Source: CAYMYN01 sp964394665 | GTDB lineage: Bacteria > Planctomycetota > UBA1135 > GCA-002686595 | Direction of reading: 5' to 3' | NCBI GenBank assembly: GCA_964394665.1 | Contig: CAYMYN010000006.1 | Location: 62,001 to 126,000 of the forward strand | Length of the DNA: 64,000 bases | Part shown: positions 14,452-24,589 of the stretch, piece by piece | Layout: every line of letters begins with the position of its first letter | How positions within the stretch are numbered: the first letter of the stretch is position 1 | Made by a program: the position numbers and the translations under genes | Notes under the pieces: model-generated | Told to the model about the DNA's origin: nothing | The model's input: only the letters and a program-made list of their open reading frames with translations | Database searches by the model: none

Positions 14452-15810
14452 TCAGGCGACCGACGCGGTCTGGGACAGGGTGGCGAGGGTGCGCGCCAGG
14501 CGGTCGATCTGGTCGCGGGTGGTGAGCTCGGTGAAGGCCAGCAGCAGGTCGCGCTCGTCGGCGCCGCGGTCGACGCGGCGCAGGGCGAGGCCGCCGATCA
14601 TGCCGGCGCGGTCGATGGCGCGGTTGACCTCGGCGGCGGGGACGGGGCAGCGCACCACGAACTCGTTGAAGAAGCCGCTCGCGCGGTAGGGGAGCTCGTA
14701 GCCCCCGAGGGCGCCGATCGCCTCGGCCGCGTACTGGGCCTTGGCCAGGCAGTGCAACGCCACCTCGCGCAGTCCCTCGGCGCCGGCGGCGGCGAGGTAG
14801 ATCGCGCCGCGCAGGGCCATCAGGGCGTTGTTGGTGCAGATGTTGCTCGTGGCCTTCTCGCGGCGGATGTGCTGCTCGCGGGTCTGGAAGGTCAGCACGA
14901 AGCCGCGCCGGCCCTGGTTGTCGACGGTCTGGCCGACGATGCGGCCGGGCATGCGGCGCACGTGCTCGAGGCGCGTGGCGAACAGGCCGAAGGTCGGTCC
15001 GCCCATCGAGACCGGTACGCCCAGGGACTGGCCCTCGCCGACGGCGATGTCGAAGCCCGCTTCGCCGGGGCTCTGCAGGAGGCCCAGCGCGATCGGGTAG
15101 ACGCAGGCGACCGAGACCGCGCCGACGTCCTTGGCGGCCCGCGCGAGGGCGGCCTGATCCTCGATCACGCCCAGGAAGTTGGGGCTCTGCACCACCAGCG
15201 CGCAGGTGTCCGCGTCGAGCAGGCCCGCAAGGTCCGTGCGCCCGTCGGGGCCCACCGGGGCCTCGACGACCTCGAGCCGCGTGCGGTGCACGTAGGTGTC
15301 GATCGCGGCGCGGGTGTGCGGGTGCACGGCCTTCGACACGACCACCTTCTTGCGGCCGCGCACGATGGTCGTGGCCATCATCACGGCCTCGGCGGCGGCC
15401 GAGCAGCCCTCGTACATCGAGGCGTTGGCGACCTCGAGGCCGCACAGCTCCGCGACCATGGTCTGGAACTCGAAGAAGGCCGTCAGGGTGCCCTGGCTGG
15501 CCTCGGGCTGGTAGGGCGTGTAGGCCGTCACGAACTCGTGGCGCCCCTGCAGGGAGTCGACCACGGTCGGGATGAAGTGGCGGTACAGGCCCGCGCCCAG
15601 GAACGAGCCCTTCTCGGGGGTCGTGTTCCAGGAGGCGAGCTCGGCCAGCTCGTCGCGCAGCTCGTTCTCCGCGATCCCGGCCGGGAGCGGCAGGGGCTCG
15701 CGCAGGCGGATCTCGGCGGGGATGTGCGCGAAGAGCTCGTCGAGGGTGCGCAGGCCGACGGCCCGCAACATCTCCTCGCGGTCGGCGGGGGTGTTCTGGA
15801 TGAAGGGCAT
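14452..15810 (-). CDS. gcvPA: Glycine dehydrogenase (decarboxylating) subunit 1
   Basis: This 452-residue N-terminal half of the P-protein starts MPFIQNTP and has the characteristic AYTPYQPEASQGTL and ASMYEGCSAAAEA segments. It forms the alpha2beta2 PLP enzyme with GcvPB. It lies 72 bases after gcvH in the operon and is followed at once by gcvPB. Confidence 0.95.
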   Translation of the reverse strand: MPFIQNTPADREEMLRAVGLRTLDELFAHIPAEIRLREPLPLPAGIAENELRDELAELASWNTTPEKGSFLGAGLYRHFIPTVVDSLQGRHEFVTAYTPYQPEASQGTLTAFFEFQTMVAELCGLEVANASMYEGCSAAAEAVMMATTIVRGRKKVVVSKAVHPHTRAAIDTYVHRTRLEVVEAPVGPDGRTDLAGLLDADTCALVVQSPNFLGVIEDQAALARAAKDVGAVSVACVYPIALGLLQSPGEAGFDIAVGEGQSLGVPVSMGGPTFGLFATRLEHVRRMPGRIVGQTVDNQGRRGFVLTFQTREQHIRREKATSNICTNNALMALRGAIYLAAAGAEGLREVALHCLAKAQYAAEAIGALGGYELPYRASGFFNEFVVRCPVPAAEVNRAIDRAGMIGGLALRRVDRGADERDLLLAFTELTTRDQIDRLARTLATLSQTASVA

Positions 15811-15882
15811 CGCTGGGATCCGGGGGGACGGAGCGGCGTACGACGGCGCGCGGAGAGAAGGGCCCGCGCGACCGGGCTCGGC

Positions 15883-16278
15883 TCAGTGCTGCTTGGTGAG
15901 GAACTCCTCGTAGGCCTTCGCGTCCATCAGGCCGTCGAGGTTCTTGTCGTCGAGCTTGATCTTGATCAGCCAGCCCTGTTCCCAGGGGTCGCCGGAGAGG
16001 ATCTCGAGGTGCTCCTCGATGGCGTTGTTGACCTCGATCACCTCGCCCGCGACGGGCGAGTTGAGGTCGGCCACGGCCTTCACCGACTCGATCTCGCCGA
16101 AGGTGCCGCCGGCCTGCAGCTTGCGGCCCACCGCGGGCAGGTCGCAGTACACGAGGTCGCCCTCGTTCCCGCTGCACAGCTCGTTGACCGCGAAGTCGGT
16201 AATGCCGACCAGGGCCGTGTTGCCTTCGATCTTGACCCACTCATGGCTCTCGAGGTAGAGGCGATCGTTCGGACGCAT
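15883..16278 (-). CDS. gcvH: Glycine cleavage system H protein
   Basis: This is a 131-residue lipoyl carrier. The lipoylation lysine is K67 in GEIESVKAVADL, and the surrounding SHEWVKIEG and GITDFAV motifs are standard. I chose ATG 16278 for the normal family length; the frame extends upstream into gcvT without similarity. It shuttles intermediates between P, T and L proteins. No L-protein gene is in this window. Confidence 0.95.
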   Translation of the reverse strand: MRPNDRLYLESHEWVKIEGNTALVGITDFAVNELCSGNEGDLVYCDLPAVGRKLQAGGTFGEIESVKAVADLNSPVAGEVIEVNNAIEEHLEILSGDPWEQGWLIKIKLDDKNLDGLMDAKAYEEFLTKQH

Positions 16279-16336
16279 CGTTGGGGCGTTGCTGTTCAGG
16301 GGTTGCAGGGGAAGGGTCGGCGCGGCCGGCCCGGGT

Positions 16337-17440
16337 TCAGCTCTTCTGTTTGCGGGTCCGCGAGTAGAACGGCAGTCCGCGCACGACGCACGGCTGGCGC
16401 TTCCCGCTGACCTCGAGTTCGAGCTCGGTGCCCGCCTGCGCCTGGTCGAGGCGCACGTAGGCCGAGCCGATGTTCGTGCCCAGGGTCGGGGAGACCGCGC
16501 CGGAGACGACCTCGCCCACCTGCTGGTCGCCGGCGAAGAGGGCGTAGCCCTGGCGCGGCACGCGCTTGCCGTCGGTGGTGAGGCCCACCAGGCGGCGCGT
16601 GGGGTGCTCGCGGGCGGCGAGCAGGGCCGCACGCCCGATCCAGTCGCCCTTGGCCTCGGCGAACGAGATGGCGAAGTCGAGCCCGGCCTCGACCGGGTGG
16701 TGGGTCTCGTCGATCTCGTGGCCGTAGAGCGGCATGCCGGCCTCGAGGCGCAGGGTGTCGCGCGCTCCCAGGCCGCAGGGCTCGACCCCCGCGGCGCGCC
16801 CGGCCTCCAGGATGCCGTTCCACATGGGCTCGGCCTGGTGGTTGGCGAAGTAGATCTCGAAGCCGTCCTCGCCCGTGTAGCCGGTGCGCGAGAGGCGCAC
16901 GTTCTCGACGCCCAACACGGTGGCGAAGCCGAAGCGGTAGTAGCCGATCTCCTTCAGGTCGCGCTCGACCAGGGGCTGCAGCACCGCTTGGGCCAGCGGC
17001 CCTTGCAGCGCGATCATGGTCGTGTTGGAGGTCTGGTTGTCGAGGTGCACGTCGAAGCCCGCCGCGTGCTCGCACATCCAGGCCAGGTCGCGCTCGGTGT
17101 TCGAGGCGTTGACGACCAGGTAGTAGCCGTGCTCCTCGCGGTACACGAGCAGGTCGTCGAGCGGAAAGCCGTCCGCCTGGCAGAAGAGCGAGTAGCGGAT
17201 CGAGCCCTCGGGGATGCGGGCGCAGAAGTTGGTCGAGAGGCGCTCGAGGTAGGCGGTCGCGTCGGGGCCGGTGACCGCCACGCGGCCCATGTGGCCGAGG
17301 TCGAACAGGCCGGCGCGTTCGCGCACGGTGCGCACCTCGTCGAGGATCGGCCCGTACTGCACCGGCATGTGCCAGCCACCGAACTCGACCAGGCGCGCGC
17401 CGTGCGCGGGGTGGATGTCGTGGAGCGGGGTCAGCTTCAT
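16337..17440 (-). CDS. gcvT: Aminomethyltransferase (T protein)
   Basis: This 367-residue folate-dependent enzyme has MKLTPLHDIHPAHGARLVEFGGW at the N-terminus (conserved start region), the RAGLFDLGHMG segment and GYTGEDGFEIY typical of GcvT. It transfers the methylene to tetrahydrofolate and frees ammonia from the H-protein arm. It is the first gene of the operon, and its start is about 135 bases behind a glycine riboswitch. Confidence 0.95.
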   Translation of the reverse strand: MKLTPLHDIHPAHGARLVEFGGWHMPVQYGPILDEVRTVRERAGLFDLGHMGRVAVTGPDATAYLERLSTNFCARIPEGSIRYSLFCQADGFPLDDLLVYREEHGYYLVVNASNTERDLAWMCEHAAGFDVHLDNQTSNTTMIALQGPLAQAVLQPLVERDLKEIGYYRFGFATVLGVENVRLSRTGYTGEDGFEIYFANHQAEPMWNGILEAGRAAGVEPCGLGARDTLRLEAGMPLYGHEIDETHHPVEAGLDFAISFAEAKGDWIGRAALLAAREHPTRRLVGLTTDGKRVPRQGYALFAGDQQVGEVVSGAVSPTLGTNIGSAYVRLDQAQAGTELELEVSGKRQPCVVRGLPFYSRTRKQKS

Positions 17441-17574
17441 GGGTGCGGCTCGAGGGCGCGGGTGGGGGTCCGTGGAGCGGGCGCCTCGGGAACGAACGAG
17501 GGGCGCAGAGGCTTACGCCCATGCGCCCCTGTCCGGTGCCCGCGGCGGCGCGCCGCGGGGTGTTCAGGTGCTTC

Positions 17575-17682
17575 CTGGGACCCAGGTCCTCTTTGCCTGA
17601 GAGTTTCGCGCGGCGTTCTGGCCGGCTTGCCCCTTCGGCGCCCGGTGGCTCGTCGCCTCCGGGACTCTCCCACGGGTCCCAC
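17575..17682 (-). ncRNA. Glycine riboswitch (gcvT motif), single aptamer
   Basis: Read on the minus strand it has the conserved GGAGAG near the 5' end, GCCGAAGGGGCAA in the middle and AAACTCTCAGGCAAA near the 3' end. The flanking GGGACCC/GGGTCCC arms close the outer stem. These are the core elements of a glycine aptamer. Only one aptamer is present rather than the common tandem. Downstream, CCCGCGGCG...CGCCGCGGG (17539-17560) can form a strong hairpin but has no U-run. Regulation by translation or a non-canonical terminator is therefore possible. It should switch the gcv operon on with glycine. Confidence 0.9.
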
Positions 17683-17866
17683 GCTCGTTCCGAGGGGCCG
17701 GATGGTATCCGCCGCCGCGCGGGAGAGCACGGGCCAAACCCGGCCCGCACCGCCCGCCGACCGCACCCGCGGGATCGGGATAGGGTTGGGCAGCGCCCCG
17801 CCGCGCCCGGTCCCTCCCGGCACGGGCCGCGGGGTTCGGTCCTTTCCCCCCGGGAAACCCCGCTCC

Positions 17867-19474
17867 ATGGCCTCGCCCGCCGTCCGCCCGTCCCGCTCCG
17901 CGACGACGCTGCTCGTCCTGGGCACCCTGCTCGCCCCCACGCCGGCCCGGGCCGCCGCCCAGCAGCCCTTCACCCCGGGTCTGCGCTGGACCCTGCCCGC
18001 CCCGCTCGACCAGCCCTGGATCCCGACCTCGGTGGCCTTCGCGGCGGCGGACCAACTGGTGTGGGCCGCGGGACCGGGCGCGGCGTCGCGCGTGGTGCTG
18101 GCGCCCGGCGCGGGCAGCGGCCCCGCGGCACCGCTCTATTGGGAGCCCACGGCGGCCGGCGCCCTGGGCAGCCTCGAGGTCGCGGCCGCGGCCCTCGAGC
18201 CGGGCCTCTTCGCCCTCTCCCAGGTGCCCGCGCCCGACGCCTGGCACCGGCGCACGCTGGTCACGCGCCACGACCCGTTGGCCGCGGCGGCGGGGGCTCC
18301 GTTCCAGGCCGCGTGGTCGCTCGACCTGGGTCCGATCGGCAACGGGCCCGGGCGGCTGGCGGTCGACGCGCGCGGCGAGCGGGTGCTGGCCGCGGCCTTC
18401 GACGACGGCGTCCAGGCGGCGACGGTGAGCTGGATCGGCGGCGATGGGACGCTGCTCGAGCGCACCACGCTCGGCGCCGCGGCGCTGCGCGGGCTGGCGC
18501 TCTCGGCCGACGGAGCGGTCGGAGCCCTGATCGGCGGCGGGGAGTTGCACCTGCTCCCCGGGCCCGGGGCCGCGCCGCTCTCCTTCACGCTCGCCTTCGA
18601 GCCCGCCGCGCTGGCGCTCTCCGCCGACGGAGGTCTCGTGGCCGCGGGCGGCGCCGGTCGCGCCCAGGTGTTCCTGCGCCGGGGGAGCGCCTACCAGGCC
18701 CTCGTCCCGATCGTCGCGCCGCCGGAGCTCTCCGCGGCGCGCGTCGCGCTCTCGGCGGATGGCTCGACCCTGGCCATCGCCTGGTGGAACCTCGCCGGGT
18801 CGGGCCTCCTGCGCCTGGAGGTGCGCGATGCGCGGCGCGGGCACGTGTTCATGACGCGGGACTTCCAGAGCCCGGCCGGGGCCTTGCAGAACGCGCCCCA
18901 GGTCCTGCGGATGACCGCCGATGGGGCGCGGGTGGCCCTCGCGAGCTGGGGCGACGGGGCCGGCTCGCCGCAGGTCGTGTTGCTCGAGCGCGACGGCGGC
19001 GCGAGCCTGCTCGAGGTCGACCTGCCGGGCAGCGCCCTGGCCCTCGACCTCGACGCCAGCGGCACGCGCGTGGTGGTGGCCACCAAGAACGTGCACGCCA
19101 ATCAGTTCGGCTCGACGGGCGAGCTGCGCCTGTACGACACCGGCGAGCGCGACCTCGAAGCCCTCGAGCTGCCCCGTGCGGGCGGCGCGCTGCGCCTGGC
19201 CGCCCGGCGCGACGGGGCGACGCGGGCCTTCTTCCTCCTGGGCCGGCCGGCCGCGCCCCAGACCATCCCGGGCGTGGGCGGGCGGTTGGTCGTGGAGCGG
19301 GCCGGGGCGGCGATCCACTCCCGGCCGACCGACGCGGCCGGCCGGGCCTGGCTCGAGTTGGCGCTCCCGGCCGACCCGCTGCTCGTCGGCAGCCGGGTGC
19401 GGGCCCAGGCCGCGTTGCGGGCCGGGGGCGGCCTGCACCTCGGCGTGCACGCCCTGGATCTGTTGATCCTGTGA
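17867..19474 (+). CDS. Exported propeller-like protein
   Basis: This 535-residue protein has a signal peptide (MASPAVRPSRSATTLLVLG..., cleavage near ARAAAQ). The body contains recurring ALSADG/VALSADG segments about 70-100 residues apart, as in beta-propeller proteins. The last ~60 residues (GRAWLELALPADPLLVGSRVRAQAAL) resemble the C-terminal beta module seen on many secreted planctomycete proteins. It is divergent from gcvT, and ATG 17867 is the first start giving a signal peptide. The ligand and function are unknown. The 250 bases after it hold no gene. Confidence 0.65.
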   Translation: MASPAVRPSRSATTLLVLGTLLAPTPARAAAQQPFTPGLRWTLPAPLDQPWIPTSVAFAAADQLVWAAGPGAASRVVLAPGAGSGPAAPLYWEPTAAGALGSLEVAAAALEPGLFALSQVPAPDAWHRRTLVTRHDPLAAAAGAPFQAAWSLDLGPIGNGPGRLAVDARGERVLAAAFDDGVQAATVSWIGGDGTLLERTTLGAAALRGLALSADGAVGALIGGGELHLLPGPGAAPLSFTLAFEPAALALSADGGLVAAGGAGRAQVFLRRGSAYQALVPIVAPPELSAARVALSADGSTLAIAWWNLAGSGLLRLEVRDARRGHVFMTRDFQSPAGALQNAPQVLRMTADGARVALASWGDGAGSPQVVLLERDGGASLLEVDLPGSALALDLDASGTRVVVATKNVHANQFGSTGELRLYDTGERDLEALELPRAGGALRLAARRDGATRAFFLLGRPAAPQTIPGVGGRLVVERAGAAIHSRPTDAAGRAWLELALPADPLLVGSRVRAQAALRAGGGLHLGVHALDLLIL

Positions 19475-19724
19475 GGGCCTGGCCCCCGCGGGGGCGAGTC
19501 TTGGATCGGCGCGGGTCGGACCCCGTTCCCGCCGCGCCCGAGGGCCGCGCCCCGACTTCGGGTCCGGGCCCTGCCCCGTCTCAAGGCGCGCCGGGGGGCG
19601 TCCGATACGGATTCGGATCGGCGCGAGGTGCGCCGTCCTCGCCCCGTCCCCACGGCAGGCCCCATCCGCATCGGATCCGGGCCGGTCGCAGGGGTGCCCC
19701 ACTGCCCCCGCACTCCTCCTCACC

Positions 19725-22700
19725 ATGTTCATCGGGAAGCACATCGCTCGGATCCTCCTGGGCGGCCTGGCCCTCTTCGCCGCGAGTTGCTCCACGGGCG
19801 AGGGCTCCAGCGCCCCGGCAACCGTCAACGGCGCCGTCCAGAACCTGACCCTCGACCCCGCGGGCCTCACGACCGTGCTGACCTTCAGCCAGGCCTTCCC
19901 GGGCATCGCGCCCGCGAACGTGCAGGCGAGCGGCGGCCAGACGGCCCAGACCGTCACCCCCAGCGGCAATTCGATCACCGTCACCTGGGACGAGCGGGTC
20001 ACCCCCAGCCACCAGGTGCGCGTCAACGGCGTGGCCGGGCTCTCGAACGCCTGGCGCTCCGTCACGACCACCAACTCCGGCACGCCGACGTTCACGATCG
20101 AGAGCGCGATCCAGACGCCGGGGCTGGGCGGGGACGAGATCGAGCTGTCCTTCAGCGGTCCGCCCGTGGCGCCCGAGACCGCCGAGGATCCGGCCAACTG
20201 GGAGCTCGAGGTGGCGGGCAACGTGCTCGACCTGGACGGCTCGACGTTCACGTTCGACGTCGGCACCCAATCGCTCGTGATGGTCCTCGGCCCGCTGGCG
20301 AACCTGCACGCGAGCTTCGAGCTGAGCGCGGTCGGCGTCACCAGCGTGGCCGACGTGGCCGTGAACGCGACGGCGGTGGTCGGCAACGCCAACGGCGACG
20401 CGATCGCTCCGAGCTTGGTCTCGGCCGAGCAGAACCTCGCCGAGGACGAGTTCGGCCGCGTGGTCGACTTCACCTTCGACGAGGCCATGGACCCGGTCAT
20501 CGGCCAGGGCCTGGGTCGCTACGTCGCGCCCTCCCCGAACGCGGCCGTCTCGGTCGAGCAGCCCAGCGACGAGGTCTTGCGCGTGACCTTCGCCAGCCCC
20601 GTCATCCCGGGCGTGCACCAGATCACCCTGAACGGCCTCTTCGACAACCACGGCAATGCTCTGCCCAACGGGCCCACCGCGGTCAGCCAGCCCTCGCCGG
20701 TCGTCAACGCCTACGACGGGGACCCCGCGGCCGTCACGGTCTCGGGCGCCGGCGGCGACTACGTCGTCGTGGTCACCGAGCAGGCCTTCGACGTCGAATC
20801 CGCCGAGGACCCGGCCAACTGGTCGCTCGAGGTGGACGGCAACCCGATCGTGCTCGCCGACCAGGTGCTGACCTACGACTTCCTGGCCAAGACGCTCACC
20901 ATCGAGCTCGACTTCGACATGCTGAACGGCACCGCGTTCAGCGTGCAGGCCCTGGGCGTGCTCGAGGTCGACGGGCAGACCTTCTCGGACGACTTCTCCG
21001 GCCAGGTCGCCGGCGACGACGTCGAGCCCGAGGTCGCCAGCGCCGTCCAGAACCGCAACTTCGATCCCTCCGGCGCCACGCTGCAGCTCACGCTCAGCGA
21101 GGCCGTGCAGCAAGCGTCGGCCCAGACGATCGGCAACTACACCCTGAGCGACAACGGCATCGGCGTCGTCTCGGCGAGCCTGCTGCCGAACGGCACGGTC
21201 GTGCGCCTGTCCCTCGACGCCGTGGCCGTGCCCGGGCTCGTGACCCTCACGGTCGACAACCTCGTCGACCTGGCGGGCAACGCGATGTCCGCGCCCCAGA
21301 TCGGCATCGTGCTGACCAGCACCGACACCACCGCCCCCGGGATCGTCCTGGCCACGGCGACGGCCAACGAAGGCGCGAACGACGACACGATCGTCGTCAC
21401 CTTCAACGACGACATGGTGGCGGACGACGTCGAGGATCCTGCCAACTGGACCTTCGAGTCGCCGGTCGGGACCTTCTTCGACGTCAGTGGCTGCAGCTTC
21501 GACTACGACGCGGGGAATCGCCGGCTGATCCTGACCCTGGACAGCGGCGATCTCGACCTGCAGCGCGACTCCGACTTCCAGGTCACCGTCACGGGTGCGC
21601 GCGACATCGCCGGCAACGCGATCGTCACCGGCACGTTCGACGGTGAGGTCGACTTCGAGAACACGCGCCCGACGCTCGTCAGCGCCTGGCGGGACGCCGT
21701 GCAGACGAACCAGATCGTGCTGCGCTTCAGCGAGCCCTGCGCCTTCACGGACGACCTCTACGACGCCTCCACCAACCCGACCGGGACGCGCTACACGCTG
21801 TGGGACGGCTTGGTCGAGCGCGGCCTGCCCTCCTCGGCGACGACCCTGGAGGACGGTCTGGGCGTGCGCCTGACCTACGGCTTCCTGGTGAACCTCAGCG
21901 ACACGCTCGACGTGTACGGTCTCGCCGACCGCGCCGGGAACCCGATGTTCCCGCAGCTCGGGGTGGCGCTCGAGGCCGAGGACTCGACCGTGCCCTCGTT
22001 CGACGTCGGCTTCTCGGTCCTGACCGCCGTCAGCGGCGAGGCCAACGACGAGATCACCTTCGTCTTCGACGTGCCGATGAGCCCCTGGAGGCTGCTCGAG
22101 CCCTCCAACTACACCCTGACCACGGGCGGCCACCCGGTCTCGCTCGAGGACGCGGAGTTCTCGTTCGACGGCCTGCGCACGGTGAGCGTGCTCCTCGGCC
22201 GCGCCGCGGGGGTCGATCTCCAGGCCGCCGAGCAGTACGACATCGGCATCCAGGACGTGCGCTCGGCCCAGGGCGTGGAGCGCGTCGTCCCCTTCGACGA
22301 GCCCAACCTCCCGGTCGGCGGCGACGCCGTTCCGCCCCAGGTCGGGCTGTCGGACGTGCGCCTCGACCCGTCGGATCCCAACTCGCTGCTGGTCTTCGCG
22401 AACGAGGCCTTGGACGAGCTCAGTGCGGCCGACCCCAGCGCCTACGACTACGACAGCGGCACGCTGGCGACCGAGGCGACCGTGCTCTCGCCGCGCGTCG
22501 TGCGCGTGACCTTCCCGGGCCCGGTCTCGGCCGGGTTCCAGGTGGACCTGACCCTCGCCGACCGCGCCGGGAACGCCTCGGGCGTGATCACGCGGAACGT
22601 CGCCGTGGCGGACGCCCAGGCGCCCCTGCTCGCCGGCGTGGTGGGTGTGGCCACGCCGGGCTTCGGCGGCGACCTCCTGCGGGTGTCCTTCGACGAGTCC

Positions 22701-23240
22701 GTCGATCCGGACAGCGCCCTGGACGCGGCGAACTACACCGTCACCAACGGCGGCCAGCCGGTCGACCTGCTGGGCGCCGTCACCTACTGGCGGAGCGACA
22801 CCCTGACGGTCGTCTTCGAGCTCGCCTCCGGCGTGTCCCTCGACCCGAGTCAGCCCGTGAACGTCACCGTGCGCAACGTCGCCGACTGGAGCGGCAATGC
22901 GATCTCCGCTGGCGGCGTGAGCCTGGGCGGGGCGGTCGGCGGTGACACCACCGCGCCCGGCGTGGCGGCGTCCTTCGTCAACTGGCGCGCCGACGAGTTC
23001 GGCCAGGTGGTCGACGTGCAGTTCAGCGAGCAGGTGCAGGGCGCCTTCGTCGGGACGGCGGGGAACTGGACCGCCAGCGGCGGCCCGTCGGTGCTCGAGG
23101 TCCAGGTGCTCGAGCACGACGCCGCGCGGGTCGTGCTCTCGGCGCCCCTGGGCATCGGCGCGACCCTGACCCTGGCGGGCGGACTATCCGACCCGGCCGG
23201 CAACACGGCGGGGGTGCTGGTCTTCACCCCCGAGCGCTGA
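19725..23240 (+). CDS. Lipoprotein with about eleven Ig-like (SbsA/Big_5) repeats
   Basis: This 1171-residue protein starts with a lipoprotein signal (GGLALFAASC). It consists of about eleven ~100-residue repeats. Each opens with SA-Q/T-type strands, then an F/V-x-F-S/D-E core (VDFTFDEAMDP, LRVSFDESVDP, LQLTLSEAVQQ), an EDPANW/NYT segment and a closing DLAGN/DRAGN strand. This is the pattern of bacterial Ig-like domains found in surface-layer and adhesion proteins. Many Asp residues could bind calcium. It is probably tethered to a membrane and extends from the cell. The 266 bases after it (23241-23506) show no gene. Confidence 0.75.
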   Translation: MFIGKHIARILLGGLALFAASCSTGEGSSAPATVNGAVQNLTLDPAGLTTVLTFSQAFPGIAPANVQASGGQTAQTVTPSGNSITVTWDERVTPSHQVRVNGVAGLSNAWRSVTTTNSGTPTFTIESAIQTPGLGGDEIELSFSGPPVAPETAEDPANWELEVAGNVLDLDGSTFTFDVGTQSLVMVLGPLANLHASFELSAVGVTSVADVAVNATAVVGNANGDAIAPSLVSAEQNLAEDEFGRVVDFTFDEAMDPVIGQGLGRYVAPSPNAAVSVEQPSDEVLRVTFASPVIPGVHQITLNGLFDNHGNALPNGPTAVSQPSPVVNAYDGDPAAVTVSGAGGDYVVVVTEQAFDVESAEDPANWSLEVDGNPIVLADQVLTYDFLAKTLTIELDFDMLNGTAFSVQALGVLEVDGQTFSDDFSGQVAGDDVEPEVASAVQNRNFDPSGATLQLTLSEAVQQASAQTIGNYTLSDNGIGVVSASLLPNGTVVRLSLDAVAVPGLVTLTVDNLVDLAGNAMSAPQIGIVLTSTDTTAPGIVLATATANEGANDDTIVVTFNDDMVADDVEDPANWTFESPVGTFFDVSGCSFDYDAGNRRLILTLDSGDLDLQRDSDFQVTVTGARDIAGNAIVTGTFDGEVDFENTRPTLVSAWRDAVQTNQIVLRFSEPCAFTDDLYDASTNPTGTRYTLWDGLVERGLPSSATTLEDGLGVRLTYGFLVNLSDTLDVYGLADRAGNPMFPQLGVALEAEDSTVPSFDVGFSVLTAVSGEANDEITFVFDVPMSPWRLLEPSNYTLTTGGHPVSLEDAEFSFDGLRTVSVLLGRAAGVDLQAAEQYDIGIQDVRSAQGVERVVPFDEPNLPVGGDAVPPQVGLSDVRLDPSDPNSLLVFANEALDELSAADPSAYDYDSGTLATEATVLSPRVVRVTFPGPVSAGFQVDLTLADRAGNASGVITRNVAVADAQAPLLAGVVGVATPGFGGDLLRVSFDESVDPDSALDAANYTVTNGGQPVDLLGAVTYWRSDTLTVVFELASGVSLDPSQPVNVTVRNVADWSGNAISAGGVSLGGAVGGDTTAPGVAASFVNWRADEFGQVVDVQFSEQVQGAFVGTAGNWTASGGPSVLEVQVLEHDAARVVLSAPLGIGATLTLAGGLSDPAGNTAGVLVFTPER

Positions 23241-23506
23241 GCCCGACCCGGGCGCGGCGCGAGCGGCGGCCCTCCGGTGCGTGCGGCGATCCAACGCGGG
23301 TCGCCGGACGGGCCGGGGGGCCGCCGCGACCGTTCTCGGCAGGGCTGGGAGCGGCCACGCGGGAGCGGATTGGGCTTCAGGGTGCGAACCGCCGGGCTCG
23401 ATAGAGCGGGGGGCCCGCCCCGGGGTCTCCCCAGGGTCGGCGCCGTTCGCCCGACCCCTCGCCGTGAGGGGCACCCGCCGCAACAGACATCGAGGCTTTT
23501 CGAGAC

Positions 23507-24589
23507 GTGGTGACCTCGGTCGAGGAGAAGAGGCAGTTCCTGGATGACGTGGTCGAGGCCCTGACGGGCCCGATCGAGGGGGCGTCGAGCTCCGACGTCG
23601 GCATCCAGGAACAACTGAAGCGGGCCGCGGTCGAGTTCGACACCCGGACCGCGAAGGCCTTCGGCAAGGCACTGGTCGAGGCCCTGTGCGAGTCGCCGGG
23701 CAACCTGCGCCTGCTCGAGGCGCTGCTGATCCTGGGCCTCGCCCACCCGAACGTCGTCAAACGCTACGGAGTCTCGATCCCGCAGGAAGGCCGGCGCCTG
23801 GCGCTGCTGCTCGAGCAAGCCGGAGAGCCGGAGCGCGCGCGCTCGCTCCTCGACCTGCTCGTCCATTCCATGCCTGGGGAGCGCGGCCTCGAGCAGGAGC
23901 TGGGTCGTCACATGCGCCGAAACGGTGAGGCCGACGTGGTCGTGGATCGCTGCATGCAGCAGGCCGAAGCCCTGATCGCCCAGGGCCGGATCGAGGAAGC
24001 CATCCCGTGGTTGCAAGAGATCCTGCTGCAGGACCGCAACCGCCGGGACGTGGCGCGCATGATCCGCGACCTGCGTTACCAGGGGTTGCAGAAGCGTGCC
24101 CGTTCGCGGCGCGCGCGCTTCATCGCCCTGCTGTGCCTGCTGGTCTCGGCCGCGCTGGCCGGGGTCGCGGTGCGCGAGCACGGGCTGATCGGTGAGTTCG
24201 CGGCCCTGCCGGCGGCCATCCCCGGCGACCTGGCGGCCCACCGGCGCCGCCTGCAGGACGTCGAGGCGTTCGGCGAGCGCGCCGTGGTCTGGACCGGCAT
24301 GTTCCGGGCCGAGACCGAGCGCAGCGAGCTGCGGCGCGAGATCGATCGGCTCGCGGCCCACGAGGCCCAGCTCGCCAAGGAACGCCGCGAGCAGCAGGAG
24401 CAGGACCGGATCCGGGCCGAGGCCGCCCGCGAGCAGGGCCTGGGGGCCGTCGAGCGCGGCGAACTCCAGGAGGCCCTCTCCCACTTCCAGGAGGCCTTCG
24501 CGCTCAGCGCTCCCAACTGGGAGCACCGTCCGCGGCTGGTCGCCGACATGCAGGCCATCGAGGCTTGGTTGGAGCGTTCCGAACGATGA
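23507..24589 (+). CDS. Membrane-anchored TPR-like protein
   Basis: This 360-residue protein has an N-terminal helical cytosolic region with TPR-like pairs (AEALIAQGRIEEAIPWLQEIL near 150-170). A single transmembrane helix follows at about 203-222 (FIALLCLLVSAALAGVAV), then a coiled coil rich in Glu, Arg and Ala at about 265-315. Two GTG codons in tandem (23507, 23510) can serve as start. It heads an operon whose other members are a TPR-roadblock protein, roadblock proteins and an MglA-type GTPase. It overlaps the next gene by ATGA. It may be the membrane platform of this module. Confidence 0.6.
   Translation: MVTSVEEKRQFLDDVVEALTGPIEGASSSDVGIQEQLKRAAVEFDTRTAKAFGKALVEALCESPGNLRLLEALLILGLAHPNVVKRYGVSIPQEGRRLALLLEQAGEPERARSLLDLLVHSMPGERGLEQELGRHMRRNGEADVVVDRCMQQAEALIAQGRIEEAIPWLQEILLQDRNRRDVARMIRDLRYQGLQKRARSRRARFIALLCLLVSAALAGVAVREHGLIGEFAALPAAIPGDLAAHRRRLQDVEAFGERAVVWTGMFRAETERSELRREIDRLAAHEAQLAKERREQQEQDRIRAEAAREQGLGAVERGELQEALSHFQEAFALSAPNWEHRPRLVADMQAIEAWLERSER

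Noticed and set aside
12692..16240. Very long Arg/Pro/Gly-rich open frame on the minus strand
   Set aside because: It is a shadow of gcvPB/gcvPA/gcvH in another frame. High G+C removes stops, and the translation has no protein character.
17440..17560. Second glycine aptamer or classical terminator downstream of the riboswitch
   Set aside because: No second set of aptamer motifs. The GC hairpin at 17539-17560 lacks a U-run, so I did not call a terminator.
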